Below, in pieces: positions 49,480-64,000 of a stretch of 64,000 nt of DNA. The translations under genes and the position numbers were made by a program. The stretch's first letter is position 1. Each line of letters begins with the position of its first letter. The DNA lies in NCBI GenBank assembly GCA_021234155.1, contig JAJEKV010000054.1:1118001-1182000 (forward strand), in the 5' to 3' direction. Under the pieces are notes generated by a model. It saw only the letters and a list, made by a program, of their open reading frames with translations, ran no database searches and had not been told where the DNA came from. This DNA comes from Isoetes taiwanensis (lineage: Eukaryota > Streptophyta > Lycopodiopsida > Isoetales > Isoetaceae).

Positions 49480-52400
49480 TTTGTTAACATCCACAATCTA
49501 GAGCTTGATGCAGATATGAAATTATGACTTGATTATCACAGACAATGTCACGGAGGATTTGGAACATAGCTGAATCGCATTAACTGCGTGGTAAAAAGGG
49601 TTGCTTTCGGTGTCATCTAGCGGTCGGTGCTTCATGGCCAGGCGTGTACATCGTGAGGGAGTTGTTGGAGTGTCAGGTATCGAAAGTGATCAGCAGCGTT
49701 GGATTAGATTCTGGGCGGGTAGGGGTCAAGCAAGGGGCGATATGACCACGGTCTGATCAAAATTTCTCCCAAGGATCGGCCTTATTCGGGTAGGATGGCC
49801 AGTGTGTGATGCTTTGAACTTGATAAATAATGGCGTCTTGAGAATGGAGTCTGAGAGAAGAGGGTTCCGCATTGTCCATGAAATGATAGGCACATTTGCA
49901 AGTCCATTGTGGCATTGAGACCCATCGCCTTGATGACTAGCGGTGGTGGCCGATGTGGATACTCTTTGCTGTGCGGAGAAAGGTCTTCCACCTGACATTT
50001 TCATAGATCACACGGATCTTCTGACTTTCCAAACTCAAATTCCATGGGAAGCGAGGATCGCAATGTTGATGTGTAGAATAGGTGTAGCAGCCTTGAGGTC
50101 TCGTGATATGGCCATTAGCCGATTTGGTATCATATGGGGCACGAAGAGTTGTGTGATGCCCATTTGTTTTACGAGGTTTGTCCGGGTGATGAGATTAGTA
50201 CTGCCTCCATCGAGTTTGAACATGGTTGACTTCTTTGATTTCCCGTTGCATGGAGTAGTGGGTGTAGAAATTAGCCCATTTAACTAAAGCAGGTTGAATT
50301 AGTAAGCCTTGGTCCTTGAAGCCGAGACGAGTTTAAAATGGTTGCCAAGCAAAGGAATTTTGATCTTGTAGCTCCTCTTGGAGTTCGAGAGGTACATGAG
50401 AAAAGAGATGCGCTGGTTCCCTTTGTTGCGGGAGTGCGTGGCGGGGCGGCAACTTCTTTAATTAAGTCAACCTCGGCTGCAATATTGGGATATGCGGGAG
50501 GCGTGGAGGTTGAGATGTTGAGAGGTGGATCGTGTCTTTGTTGTTCAGTGGTGGCATGAACATTGATGTCGGCCTTGTTTGCCTGTATGATTCAAAATGC
50601 TTTGAGACTTTGGGCATGACATTTGGCATGGGATTTTTCTAAGTCGGTGCAAAGTGAACCTTTTCTCCTCATGAGGAAGGGTGTCAAGCTTTGCAAAGGC
50701 GGTTGCGTGTCCTTACGAATAATAGTCAAGGGACGTGATGCCTTGGTGCGAGGCAAACTAGACCAACCCAATTTGTGTTTGTCACGGAGGAGGATTAAGT
50801 GCTGAAAAATTTCCTCTTGGGCTTGTTGATCCGGTGAGGATGATTTGCTGGAGGCTGGTTGATATTGATTCTTTGAGGGCGCTCTTGGGGGGCTTCTTGA
50901 GGCTGGTCAGCGGGCCTTGTTTGCCATTAGCAAGCGGAGTTGATGGCCAAGTGAGGCGGACCGATGTCAAAGTCGATTTGTGCCGGGGAAGGTGGACCTA
51001 GACTTGTATGGAGTTGAGGGGCCGCCAGGTAGTCAGGTATGACCCATGCTTGGCGTTGATAGCCTTCGGGCTTTGAAGGATCAAAGGAGGGCGTTGGTTG
51101 GATCCGAGTGGTTGGTCAGGTTCTTTGATAGAGTTCGTGAAATTTGCTTTGAAGAATTGAATTTCAGCGATAGTGCGTTTAGGGCGGTGTGGTTTTGTGC
51201 CGATAAGCCATTTTGTTGCGGGCAATTGTGGGATGAGTGCGAGTGCACTCTTAAGTGGCATGATGCACATGTTGCATACCGCTTGCAATGAAGCGGGCCA
51301 TTGGTGGGTGCACTCATTGGCCAAATGTATGATATTTGCAAATATGGCACGGTTGAGCTATGACTGTGGATTGATTAGCGTGTTGAGGGTGAAACCTTGT
51401 TAGTTTGTGGAACAACCAATAGTTGGAATGGTGAGGAGCTCTTGAAGTACGCCTCGGGATGAAACATTGACGGAGTGATTGACAAGGTCGATACTTTGCT
51501 CCAAAGTTTTTGAATGGCAATTATTCGATCATAATTGAATAGCGGGAGAAGTCATGGAGAAACCGAGACCAAAATGCAGCTCATGTAGGGTACTCCTTGA
51601 GCTTCTTTGAGCGAGAATGTGAAGTCGATCATAAAATCCGGAAGGCCGGTTCAAGTGAGCTCTTATTTGAAGTTCATTAGGTTGTGAGATAAGTTGATCA
51701 TCAACCGTGGTCAGTAATAGAGACAGAGCGATGCGCATTCGGACGATCTTTGTTTTCCAATGGCTTTTGTTGGACATGAGCCATTGATGAGGGAAACCAC
51801 GCAGGTGTGTTGGAAAAGATGTGAAATTTGATTGAGGTTAAGCGTGCCCATTTAGAACATTAGAGCCTCAAATTCTTCCATGTGGGCACAGGCACTTTGG
51901 TCTAACGGTTTGCCTTTAGGTATTTGCCAAAGGTGGGATAAGTCGGGTTCAGTCACAGAAGGTAGATGTGAAAGTCTTTGAGTTTGGGCCGAGGGAGCAG
52001 GATAGTGAGGATATTGAGGTTGAGGGTGGATTTGGCATTGTGCACAGCGGACCACGATGAAGGGGTGACTGCGGTTGAAAGCTGAAGTAGCGGAGCATTG
52101 GTTTTGAGATACTAAGGTTATGGCAAAGGAAGGCGTTAGAAAGCGTGGGAAAGAGATATTGAGCGGTATAAAGGAGACATGTGGATAATAGTGCCACAGA
52201 GATGATGGTTCTGCGAGAAGGAAGTGGCGTATAGCTGGAAGAATGATGGATGTAGGCATGTTAGGTATGAAATACGGTTTGAGGAAGGTTGGGCGGATAA
52301 GGCTCTGATAATGATATGAGGGGCGGGGTTGTGAGCAATGTTTATGCGGCTTGGGGAGTGAGGCTGGGGCGAGGAGGCTGGACACGGTGGGTGTGATGGG

Positions 52401-52577
52401 CCCTAGGCCCAGAAGATGGCCTCCCTCTATGTCATGGCGGATCCATACATGTCGCGAGCAGTTCCACGCTGATGGGCGCTCAAAGCGAGATGCAGATGCG
52501 AGAAAGGGTTCTTGGTGAGGTGCGGACGGACATGGCGGAGAGAAGTGGGAGAAAATCGGACCAGCGTGGCCGGCAGG
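49480..52577 (-). pseudogene. gag: gag region of element B, with zinc-knuckle remnant
   Basis: At 51311-51352 the minus strand encodes CHICKY in one frame and HLANECTHQW in the next. Together these make a C-x2-C-x4-H-x4-C knuckle split by a one-base shift. The remainder is collinear with gag of element A and contains no intact frame. Confidence 0.55.
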
Positions 52578-53152
52578 TGTTTAAGTGCAGGTTGGGAACC
52601 TCTGGAAGGCCGACCTGTGAGGACCGTGGATCTGTGGCGGGAGGTCAGGGGACTATGTCCGCGAGTTTCTTCGAAAAGAGAAGAAAAAGAAGAGAAACAG
52701 GAACAAATGAAGAAGATGATAAGCTTCCTTGATATGATGATGAAAATACACTTAGGCTCTGTAATAGAGAGAGAAAGCGAAGGAGCAAGACTCAAAACTC
52801 ATCTAAAAACATGAGCTAACTCTACTCATATATATAGTACAATGGCCTTGGGCCCAATATGAACTTTCTGGTACAGTCGGTCGCAGGCTCACGGAAGGGC
52901 TGATTCTGCGGAATGTTGGCGGTGCCTCTTGGAAGTACCTAAGATCATGGCCCATGTTGTATTGTAGGCGGTGATAGGCGGAATCCCCTTGTCTGGCGGG
53001 CGCCTCTTGTTCATAAAAGGCTTTGGCTAGCGTGGCCTGTAGTCTTCTGTGGAGGCTTGGATGTCTGGCCAAGTAGTTGTTGAGGATCTTTGAGCTTGAC
53101 ACAATTACGGCGTATGCATGAATAGTCACACCGGGAGGCCGCAGGACTAACA
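52578..53152 (-). repeat. 5' LTR of element B
   Basis: Starts TGTTTAAGTGCAGG and ends GGACTAACA. It is followed by GTTCT, the near-match of ATTCT on the other side. Confidence 0.9.
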
Positions 53153-53680
53153 GTTCTTGAAGTAAGATCATCTTCAAGTGATCCGGATCTTCTCCCTTGA
53201 GCATGAAAGGTCTTCTTTTTTGATTATATTAATCTTGTCTTCCTTTGATACGAATTTGACAATAATGTGGCGATCCCTATCGGTTGCTTGCCAATCCGAA
53301 ATGCATCTGTGATACTGAATCTATACATGGGTTCATTTCACAAGCACAGACAATGTCTTTGGTGCTAAGTACATTTCATTGTTATGCCAATCAAGCGGAT
53401 GTTCAATGCTTTTTCTCTCCTTTCTTTGCTCTTATAAAAGCCAATGGTACTTTTGGATTCCGAGATGTCCCTTTTCTTCTGCTCTTCTACATCATCTGCC
53501 CAATCCGCTATCTTCCTCAAAACCTCTTGCTTGAAAGCTTCAAATTACTGCTTTAATCCCCTTCTTGGGCCTCTAATTCCATTGTCATATTGTTGACATT
53601 TCCATACACTTTTGTGAAGTACAACAAGAAGATTTCAAATCACTTACCATGTGTTTTGGACGAGGCCTCGGGTTGATGTC
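53153..53680 (-). mobile_element. LINE-3, segment 3: ORF1 N-terminal and RRM part
   Basis: Minus-strand frames give FKQEVLRKIADWADDVEEQK, then KALNIRLIGI and DAFRIGKQPIG, matching LINE-1 ORF1 (ALNLRLVGL, DAFRVGRKGS). This is the RRM-containing ORF1 with several shifts and stops. The left end is the element B insertion. The 5' end of LINE-3 is unclear and may include the next feature. Confidence 0.8.
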
Positions 53681-53681
53681 T

Positions 53682-53957
53682 TCATAGGCGGGGTTGAAAT
53701 TCCATAGCTGCCCTCATCTGGCCAGCGGCATCTAGCAGATCTTGCTTGGTCAACATGCCTCGGTTTTCTAGAGCTTCGATTACGTAGAAAAAACCGGGGT
53801 TCACATTTTCTTGATACTTAGGCTCCCCACTGTTGGAAGCACACAGTCGATAGCGACCAGGCATCCTCGGTTCCCTCTTTTTGTTTACATGATCCCATCT
53901 ACGATCCAGGTTTCTTTTGTGCCATTTGTCTTTACTACTGCATTTGTCACCGTACAC
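53682..53957 (-). CDS. Unrecognised frame next to the LINE-3 5' part
   Basis: 91 residues: a basic first part (KDKWHKRNLDRRWDHVNKK) and a clean second part (NPGFFYVIEALENRGMLTKQ, then DLLDAAGQMRAAMEF). After its end, a donor-like CATGGTAAGTG lies at about 53650. Composition and the donor suggest an exon. It may be a host-gene piece attached to the 5' end of LINE-3, or unrelated sequence beside the (GA)n tract. I do not recognise a family. Confidence 0.35.
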   Translation of the reverse strand: MYGDKCSSKDKWHKRNLDRRWDHVNKKREPRMPGRYRLCASNSGEPKYQENVNPGFFYVIEALENRGMLTKQDLLDAAGQMRAAMEFQPRL

Positions 53958-54015
53958 GGTCCGGGAAAATTCTCAGTGGGTGTCAAAGCGGATCAAAAGT
54001 ATTGATATTATACTA

Positions 54016-54019
<4 letters not shown>

Positions 54020-54081
<62 letters not shown>

Positions 54082-54084
54082 TGA

Positions 54085-54120
<36 letters not shown>

Positions 54121-54121
54121 T
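54020..54121. repeat. (GA)n and (GATA)n microsatellite right of LINE-3
   Basis: About 30 GA units (54020-54079), followed by (ATAG)n at 54088-54121. This is the likely right border of the LINE-3 insertion. Confidence 0.97.
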
Positions 54122-54231
54122 ATTTTAACGTCCGCCCTCGTGAACGTCAAGCTGGACATGTGACCCACACCACCTTTACATTGCTTGGTTTAGTACACCC
54201 CAACCACTTACATTAACGTCGTGAGTTTTTG

Positions 54232-54233
<2 letters not shown>

Positions 54234-54307
<74 letters not shown>
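54234..54307. repeat. Second (GA)n microsatellite
   Basis: About 37 GA units, 112 bases beyond the (ATAG)n tract. A short unique stretch lies between them. Confidence 0.97.
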
Positions 54308-54310
<3 letters not shown>

Positions 54311-57300
54311 GATTATTAATTACATACATAATTAAAAGGGAGGGGGTGGGTTAGAGGAAGAGAAAAGGAAATATCGAGGCGAAGAAACACCAATTTGAGG
54401 AAAGTTGAAGAAGACCCTAACGTAAAGCAGCTATTTAGAGGTCCAAAAGCGCATGCATCTCCTCCTCGTGAGAATCTCAATTCGACAGAGTGGATCGATT
54501 AGCATTCTCATGAGAACTCGCATCATGCATCCAAACCACCGTTAAGAAGAGAATTCCTAACTTTTAATAATCGCGAAGGACGAAAGAGAATTGTCTCAAT
54601 CCAGACAACCAAGACAGGATGGAAAGAGGAAAATGAAAAATGTCAAGATTTGTCTATCCATGCAGGAAGAAGCCCCTCCTCTACATGGTTCAAAAGGAAG
54701 AGAAAAAAAAACTGCTGAGACGAAGAATAAATGTCAATTTGAGAAGCTGAAGAAGATTCCTGCTATAAAAAGCTCAACCAGAGGTCTAAAAATGCAACCA
54801 TGCTCTCCTCCTCATAGAATCTAGAGTTATCACAGGAGTGGGTCGATTATTTTCTACCATTATGAACTACTCGTGACCATGCAATGGAATACTACACATA
54901 ACCAATGAATGCATGGTAGAAGCTCTGTGATGTTTTTTTTTACATTATAAATTTGTGATCGAAGTAATCACGGGAAGCCAGAAGACCATCCTTTAGAGAG
55001 AAAACATCCAGAGCCGTTCAAAGATCCTTTAGTACCACAAATCTAGAAGATACCGACCGACTTGGATCTATGACAACTCTTCTTTGGCTTCGCCAGCAAG
55101 AAGCATCTTCGAACCCAAAGCCCAGGAACTTCTTGCATTGCACCCAGCCAAATGCTCCATTTTCAGCAAGAATTATATTACTGATATGATATCATGCTTC
55201 AAATTTAGCAGCGGCTCTGAACCACTATTCGAATATTCTATCATGGCCAACGCTTATTTTCTAGTGGTTTTTTATTTTTTCCAGCTGTAGATTCATAAAT
55301 CAATAGATCTAACGATTGAATAGAATTTAGAACACGTGGATAGGCAGGATTCCTATAATTGTTTTTTTTGGGGAAGGGGTGAAATGACACACTAACCATA
55401 TGCTCAGAAAATTGTCAAGCGGCACATGGCATAGAAGGCACACTGTTTACATCAGTGTTTACAAACCTTCAGACCCAGTACACCTAACCTAATATTTGGA
55501 ACTATGCTCTCAATCGATCGAGACTATACCATGCATACAGTCCCAGGGGTTCCACACTTTGTCAGGCGGCCGTCTGGAAAAAATTTGCCAAAAACAACAT
55601 CCCTTTTTCTATTATCTTTGACCCTTCAATTGGCATATTCTCTTCTTATTCCTTCCTCCACACTAATGCCATTGCAGTATCTTTAAAAACTGTATTCCCA
55701 CAAACATCACTAGCCCTCGCCTAGGGTTTGCCTTAGGGGTGTCCCCAGAAAATGAGCCATTTTCTTACTTGGCCCACATTATTGGAGCTTGGTCCCTGCC
55801 CCCCCACCTCTCCCCTCCCCAATTGAAACTCTTCAAAATGGTATTAAAACTTGAGACATGAATGTACTAGTAAAGAATTGTTTACAAGCGCTGATTAGAG
55901 TTAGGTTAGGTTGAATAAATTAACCATTTTACTTCCTTTCACGACCTTCACACTAAAAGTTAAATATGCTATTTAGTTAGTGGTTTAATTATTTTTTATG
56001 ATAAACCCTAATTTGCACATCCCTTCGTACAAGACAAAATGGTTAAGATGTTGTTAATGCAAATTTAACAGATTACTGTCCAGCTAACAAATGTTATAGT
56101 CACGAAACTGTAAAATTTGACCCAGCTTTTAAAGCTAGTAGGATTTGAGCAAATGCATATCGAAGATGGACGTGATTGAAGTGCTCGTAGTAATGATAAA
56201 AGTTTGCAAAGCCATTATACAAATTTTGGTCATAAGATTAGATTCCTAGCACATGAAGAATTAGAGGTCATTGCTCTGTATTCTATCAAGTTCTAAAGTT
56301 GGTCAGTTTTCGTTTTGCAGTCCCCCCTCTAAGGTGGCATGAATCTAGGCCCTTGATTTTCAGATTGTATGGTCTGGATTTGTGCCACGATTATTCAGAG
56401 GAGGAGAGTTAACAAAACAAGCTACATCCCCCAAAGTTGCCAATGTAGGTAAGCTTTCAAACTCATGATTATGCATTTATGGTCTTGCATTGTTTTAAAA
56501 TATGGTCTGTAACATTAGGCTTGTTTTAAAATGTGGAACGTAAAATGGTATCCAAATTAGGTTTACTTAATACTTGACAAGCTGCCTTTGAAACTCATAA
56601 GCACAGGTGAGTTTCATATGTACTCTTTAAACCTTAATAATGGTAATTTGGTACCATAATGACATAATAAACATGCTATAGTTTGCATGATTCTGTGTAT
56701 ATAGATATATATTCAGTTAATATTATAGTTTGGATAATAATCTATTATGATTATGATCTTTAATCATGAATCTAATTCAGATATATGGGACATTTGTTAA
56801 ATCTCTTGATCCATCTTTATTCAGGGTGAGTTTTATTTAAGTCTCTGTGATCAGTTTTAAACGAATAATTCAGGCTCATACCCTACATAAGGTGATTTTT
56901 TAATGCATAAATCAGTACACATTTTTTGTGAGAACACATGGTGATTTATGTTGCAGGTTCAAAATGCATCCTAAATATTTTGTGGGGATGGAATTTTTAG
57001 CTTTGAACTAAAATTTTTGGTTCAATCCTAGGATTTTATTACACACTGCTAAAGATTGTATTTGAAGAAGGGAATTGCAACTTGTTGCAGCAGGTGTGAG
57101 GAATTTATACAACAGTGTGGAAGTGGATTTTCTGCAGCTTGTGTTGTCAGAATGCCAGATGTATTGCTCTGGTCTTGTGTGAGGAGGGACCTAAACATTT
57201 TTTGTAGGATGGATCTCAATCTTAAAATTTCGTGGGTCTTAATTATATTCATCGCCCACTTACTAAGACAACTACTCCTCCTTCATTGCTTGTTCAAAAT

Positions 57301-57799
57301 TTGGGTTTAGATAATTGTTTTAAATGTGCTTGTTAATCCTTGTTCAGACCAATAGAAAGGAGTAAGTTGGGAATGGCTTAGATAGAATGATTATTGTTTA
57401 TTAATGAGGGTGACCGCGATGTTCTCGTCTACGATGGCATTGACTTTCTAAGGAGGTGTTTCAACTCCAAGAACTGGAAAAATTATTTTCCAATAAAGGA
57501 GGCTTTTTTATATTTATGTGCAAGGAGTTAAGACCAAATAAACCTTTGATGCCTTTTTTGACGCTAGAGGTACGCGCAGACCTTACTCATTCTCGACAAG
57601 GGCAACAGTGGAGCCGGAAACAAATTCAATTGAGTTTTTAGGACATTCTTATTGAACTGAGGTCAATGGATTCACTATGAAGCAAGACCAATGATTTCAG
57701 CATTTCTGTAGTCCTTCTTTACAAGACTAATAATAGATTCTTTATTATTGGTATAACAATAGGAGGCATAGTTGTTATATTGGTATTAAGTTATGTGGA
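54308..57799. other. No recognised gene
   Basis: AT-rich intergenic-like sequence. Short open frames such as 54591-54824, 55084-55290 and 57056-57310 have no motif I recognise and are left uncalled. Confidence 0.5.
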
Positions 57800-58475
57800 A
57801 TGGGAGCAGATATATTAGGGGTGGCGGGGGCAGCCGACCAAGCGCTTAGGTTGTTGGTGCCCACCACCAATCCAGCCTGTGACACATTCTCATTAGAACT
57901 TTCTGGAAGGGTGCCGGGACTTGTGGCGGTCTATAGCCAAATCATCGAAGCGAGTGCGCAGTCATCGCCAAAATGCATAGCCATTTACCATTCTTCATTA
58001 GAATGGTTGCCACATCGCTACTATTCATTGGATGATAATCAAGAAGGAATACCCACTTTCCTTGATGTTTAGTAGGAGTTTGCTTGTATGGTGTATTTTT
58101 ATAAGGACCAAACATCCAATACTTTTTATGTACAATCACAAGACTCCTTTCTCGACTGCGGGACCTATTAGTTATTATCGAGAGCTTTACCAACCTACAA
58201 ATGGTTTCAGCCCAAAAATGGAACTTCAAGGAGGATTTGAGGTGTACAGGGATGTGCTGAGTAATGCATCAATCCCAACCATGGATCAACATTCTCGGGT
58301 TGGGCGAGCGCTATACATGACATCATTCTCATTACACTCAATCCCAACCATGGATCAACATTCTCGGGTTGGGCGAGCACTATACATGACATCATTCTCA
58401 TTACAGGCTTTATCGGCCAATTTTATGTGTTCTTTGCGAGTCCATCACGAGAATGAAAAATGTGGATGCAATTAA
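57800..58475 (+). CDS. Two overlapping unassigned open frames
   Basis: 57800-58072 (90 aa, MGADILGVAGAADQALRLLV) ends in WLPHRYYSLDDNQEGIPTFL. It overlaps 58032-58475 (147 aa) in another frame, which has a 69-base in-frame tandem duplication (IPTMDQHSRVGRALYMTSFS twice). Composition is protein-like in places, but I recognise no family. It could be decayed gene or element coding sequence joined by a lost frame. Confidence 0.25.
58269..58406 (+). repeat. 69-base tandem duplication
   Basis: The unit TCAATCCCAACCATGG... starts at 58269 and again at 58338, almost identical (one G/A difference in GCGAGCGC/GCGAGCAC). 69 is 23 codons, so the surrounding frame stays open. Confidence 0.93.
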
Positions 58476-59699
58476 AAGGTTGTCGGAGAAGACCAAAAGC
58501 AGCTGAGAAAATTTTGGAAAGGAAATGTGCATTCTTTGCATGTTACAACACAAAAAAACTTGTTGGTGTACAAGGGTAATGTCTTAGTTCCAAAAGGCAA
58601 TTTCTTGTGTTTGATTTTATGCCTAATGTAAGACCAAATGTCCATACATGGCTTCTTGTCCAAAACGCTCCCCACTACCAAAAATGATTTTATGCAGTTG
58701 CCCCTTTTTACATCAAATTGCTATTCTTGAATATTATCGAAACTTTAAATGTCTAAAACCGCTGGTGTAATTACAACCATTACAACAAATCCGGTCGCTG
58801 TAGCAACCCACTACCGTCTTGTATGTAATAGAATCATGTGTAAAATCAGCTGGACTTCTTTTCTTGTATTTAACTTAGATAGTCATCAGTATAGATTCTT
58901 CTCACAATGCAGCAGCTACACGACAATCTTCTTATTAACAGCCCAGAACAAAGACTCTAACAACTTCATTCTGACCACAAATATGTAAGTGGCTATTAGT
59001 ACACATACATGAAGTATAATCTGAGGCGTTTCCATTATGTCCCTTTTGAAATGATTGTCAAACTTAAGATAATGGAAGAAAAACCCTTAGATTAAAATCC
59101 GCCATATACCACCTGCAACTATGAACACAAAAAGCAAGTTAAGTATAAACAAAAATGCTCTTGAAACAAAGAAAAGTCCATTACCTTGTTCATTGTCATG
59201 CCGTCGGGCCCAAAGCATACTTCAAAAACATGTTTTAATGATTTAAACGGCCTGCTCTTTCCAAGGATTAAGAAATTGGGAAGCAAATACTTTAAAACCG
59301 TACAATGAAATTATCAGGTTGAGACTAAGGGAAGGAATAAACAGGCTCAAGATATGCTACACCAGATTGTTTTCAAGATGCATGAGAGACTTCCAACCCA
59401 CCGTCTACCCATCTACTAAAAGAGGACACCTCGTGCTTTCCATAGCATCTGGTATTTTCTCAAATCTTAGATCACCTATGAAAATATCGCACAAGGGAAA
59501 AATAAACCAATCATCGTATGCATCCTGCTTTCTATTTAAATGAGTCCATCGAGTTGTGGATACAATAGCATCCTATCACCCGACTACATTTTCACGATTT
59601 CATTCTGGAAATACTCCTTGGGAATTGTTTACCCTGTCCACCCATTGTCAACATTAAAAGAATAGTCATAAAAGAAGTGGGCATAGACCCCATATATAC
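58476..59699. other. No recognised gene; downstream of deoxyhypusine synthase
   Basis: AT-rich. On the minus strand this lies 3' of the synthase stop codon and would hold its 3' UTR. The plus-strand frame at 59319-59543 has no recognised motif. Confidence 0.4.
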
Positions 59700-62880
<3,181 letters not shown>

Positions 62881-63400
62881 CGCCACCAACTCTGCTTGCC
62901 CTGTTCGCTATTTCACCAATCTGGTATATATTTTCGGAGTTCTGTCTTGTGATGTCATGGCATTGAGTCGTTTTGGAATCCTTTGATCAGCTTCAAAAAC
63001 ATTCTGCATAAACATCACCTTTCCAAACCCTAGGGGGCAAATCCTCTGGGTTTTTGGCATATTCCAGGTATATGCTGCCTGAAATATGTTAAAAACTGCT
63101 CTAAACTTGCTATTACTTGCTATCGACATTAATCTTGCAGTCACCACTGTTGCTGCACAAGAGGTGTCGCTGCTCTTCATACCATATAATCGGATGCTCA
63201 GTTTTTATGCGCCGGGAAGAACCACACTAAATCTGATCATCAAGAGCCCAAATCAGGCCACATGCGCCTGAAGCTCAAACAGATCTGTGAAACGAAATGG
63301 AAGCAAAATGACAAAATATGGCAGTAAGGGCTACCGAGAAGAACCAGGAGAGTAGATATCTAGATTTGAAGATTTAGATTAAGAAGATTTCACACTTCAA
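62881..63400 (-). promoter_or_regulatory. Upstream region of deoxyhypusine synthase
   Basis: Would hold the promoter and 5' UTR. I see no convincing TATA box. A minus-strand open frame at 62908-63180 has no family resemblance and is probably chance. Housekeeping genes often lack a TATA box. Confidence 0.4.
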
Positions 63401-64000
63401 GAAGGAGGCTATTGAAATGATTCTTAGGCATGGAAGATCAGCATTACAATCACAATTGGCAATCTTGGGACAATATCACAGTTGGGTCGCTGCTATTTCC
63501 GGTGGTGCATTCTCAGGCATCCACGTCGCCCCTGCCGATTTCAAGGAATCCTATTTCCGTTCTTCATGCTTCAGCACCGGCTGCACAGGTAAGAAATATT
63601 AGCAAATTTTGATCCTGGTAACCAGATCTTGCGCTCCCCCAACTGTGATATTGTAAAAGTGTAGCACAATTGGGACTGGATTCCCAGTTTGGCAGCGACC
63701 AGCGTAGCACAATTGGGACTGGATTCCCGGTTTGGCGGCGACGCTGCCAGGCGAAATCAGTCAATCTTCTCTATCTTCCGGTAAGGTTTCCGTCCATGCT
63801 TCTTTGATTTTGAGACTTTCTTTATGCGTGTGAGGTAGCATCATTGGGGCATCTCATCTGCATGAGGATTGTATTGCATTCTTGAGCATGTATGGTGGCT
63901 TCCTAAGTAGTGCGAAAATATTTGAGTGCAGGTGATATACAACAAGATGCATATAGTAAAATGTGCTTTGATTGGAACATGTGGACTACTGATACATTCA
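63401..64000. other. Right edge, no recognised gene
   Basis: A short plus-strand frame (63417-63602) is followed by a donor-like CAGGTAAG at about 63587, so a first exon of a divergent neighbouring gene is possible. Nothing confirms it. Confidence 0.25.
63661..63742 (+). repeat. 43-base tandem duplication
   Basis: GTAGCACAATTGGGACTGG... begins at 63661 and again at 63704, with two A-to-G differences near the ends (CCCAGTTT/CCCGGTTT and GGCAGC/GGCGGC). Confidence 0.93.

Larger units (their letters stand above)
42360..53152 (-). mobile_element. LTR retrotransposon B (Ty3/gypsy), inserted in LINE-3
   Basis: 10,793 bases, the same family and orientation as A. Flanking five-base sequences are ATTCT (42355-42359) and GTTCT (53153-53157), a duplication with one mismatch. 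LTRs lie at 42360-42928 and 52578-53152. Gag knuckle, RT, RNase H and integrase traces appear in the same order and spacing as in A. Frames are broken throughout. It lies 945 bases from A in the same interrupted LINE. Confidence 0.87.

Noticed and set aside
54020-54307. CRISPR-like regular repeats
   Set aside because: These are simple (GA)n and (GATA)n microsatellites without spacers, in a plant genome.
57049-57310. Overlapping open frames on both strands
   Set aside because: Short, AT-rich, with no motif and no splice context.
62881-62889. Earlier non-ATG start (TTG) of the deoxyhypusine synthase frame
   Set aside because: The ATG at 62878-62880 is the first ATG in frame and gives the normal family length.

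Overview
The window is nuclear DNA of a land plant. It has a multi-exon deoxyhypusine synthase gene with GT-AG introns, a decayed PPR (E/E+ class) fragment, a Ty3/gypsy chromovirus primed by initiator tRNA-Met, other plant-type LTR elements and L1/Tx1-like LINEs. No feature fixes the lineage; the LINE type and the repeat density would fit a large seedless-plant genome, but that is a guess. Roughly 80 percent of the window is transposable-element or microsatellite DNA.

Layout. 1-4118: no recognised gene, two unassigned open frames and several short tandem duplications. About 4119-18728: an old LTR lying in reverse orientation, split by a 13.1-kb chromovirus (5436-18572, duplicated target TTATA). 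18729-20713: mostly unassigned, with one exon-like stretch and a small hairpin. 20714-54307: three LINEs on the minus strand, each bordered by long (GA)n tracts. LINE-1 is nearly intact and LINE-2 is 5'-truncated. LINE-3 is cut into three pieces by two related 10.8-kb Ty3/gypsy elements (A 30542-41414, B 42360-53152), also on the minus strand. 54308-59699: no recognised gene. 59700-62880: deoxyhypusine synthase on the minus strand in seven exons (1119 coding bases, 372 aa), with an antisense PPR relic in its 1.7-kb second intron. 62881-64000: upstream sequence with a 43-bp duplication.

The most unusual content is in the chromovirus. Between its primer-binding site and gag are two additional reading frames. 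The first (7639-8784) begins with the first seven residues of histone H3, carries a second H3-tail block, and after a charged linker ends in a diverged but clear H3 histone-fold region. The lysines equivalent to H3 K9 and K27 are replaced by serine, while K4 and K23 are kept. The same element ends its integrase with a chromodomain, a module that in other chromoviruses reads methylated H3 tails. An LTR retrotransposon with its own H3-like protein is the candidate undescribed system. The second extra frame (9544-about 11030) is unrecognised and has a TATA-like box about 110 bases upstream.

Two other points stand out. The LINEs appear to target (GA/TC)n microsatellites, and LINE-1 has ORF1 and ORF2 in one frame separated by a single TAG. 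Caution on reading frames: paired LTRs agree exactly in AT-rich stretches but differ by many small indels in CG-rich stretches. Many frameshifts in the LTR-element genes may therefore be sequence errors rather than decay.
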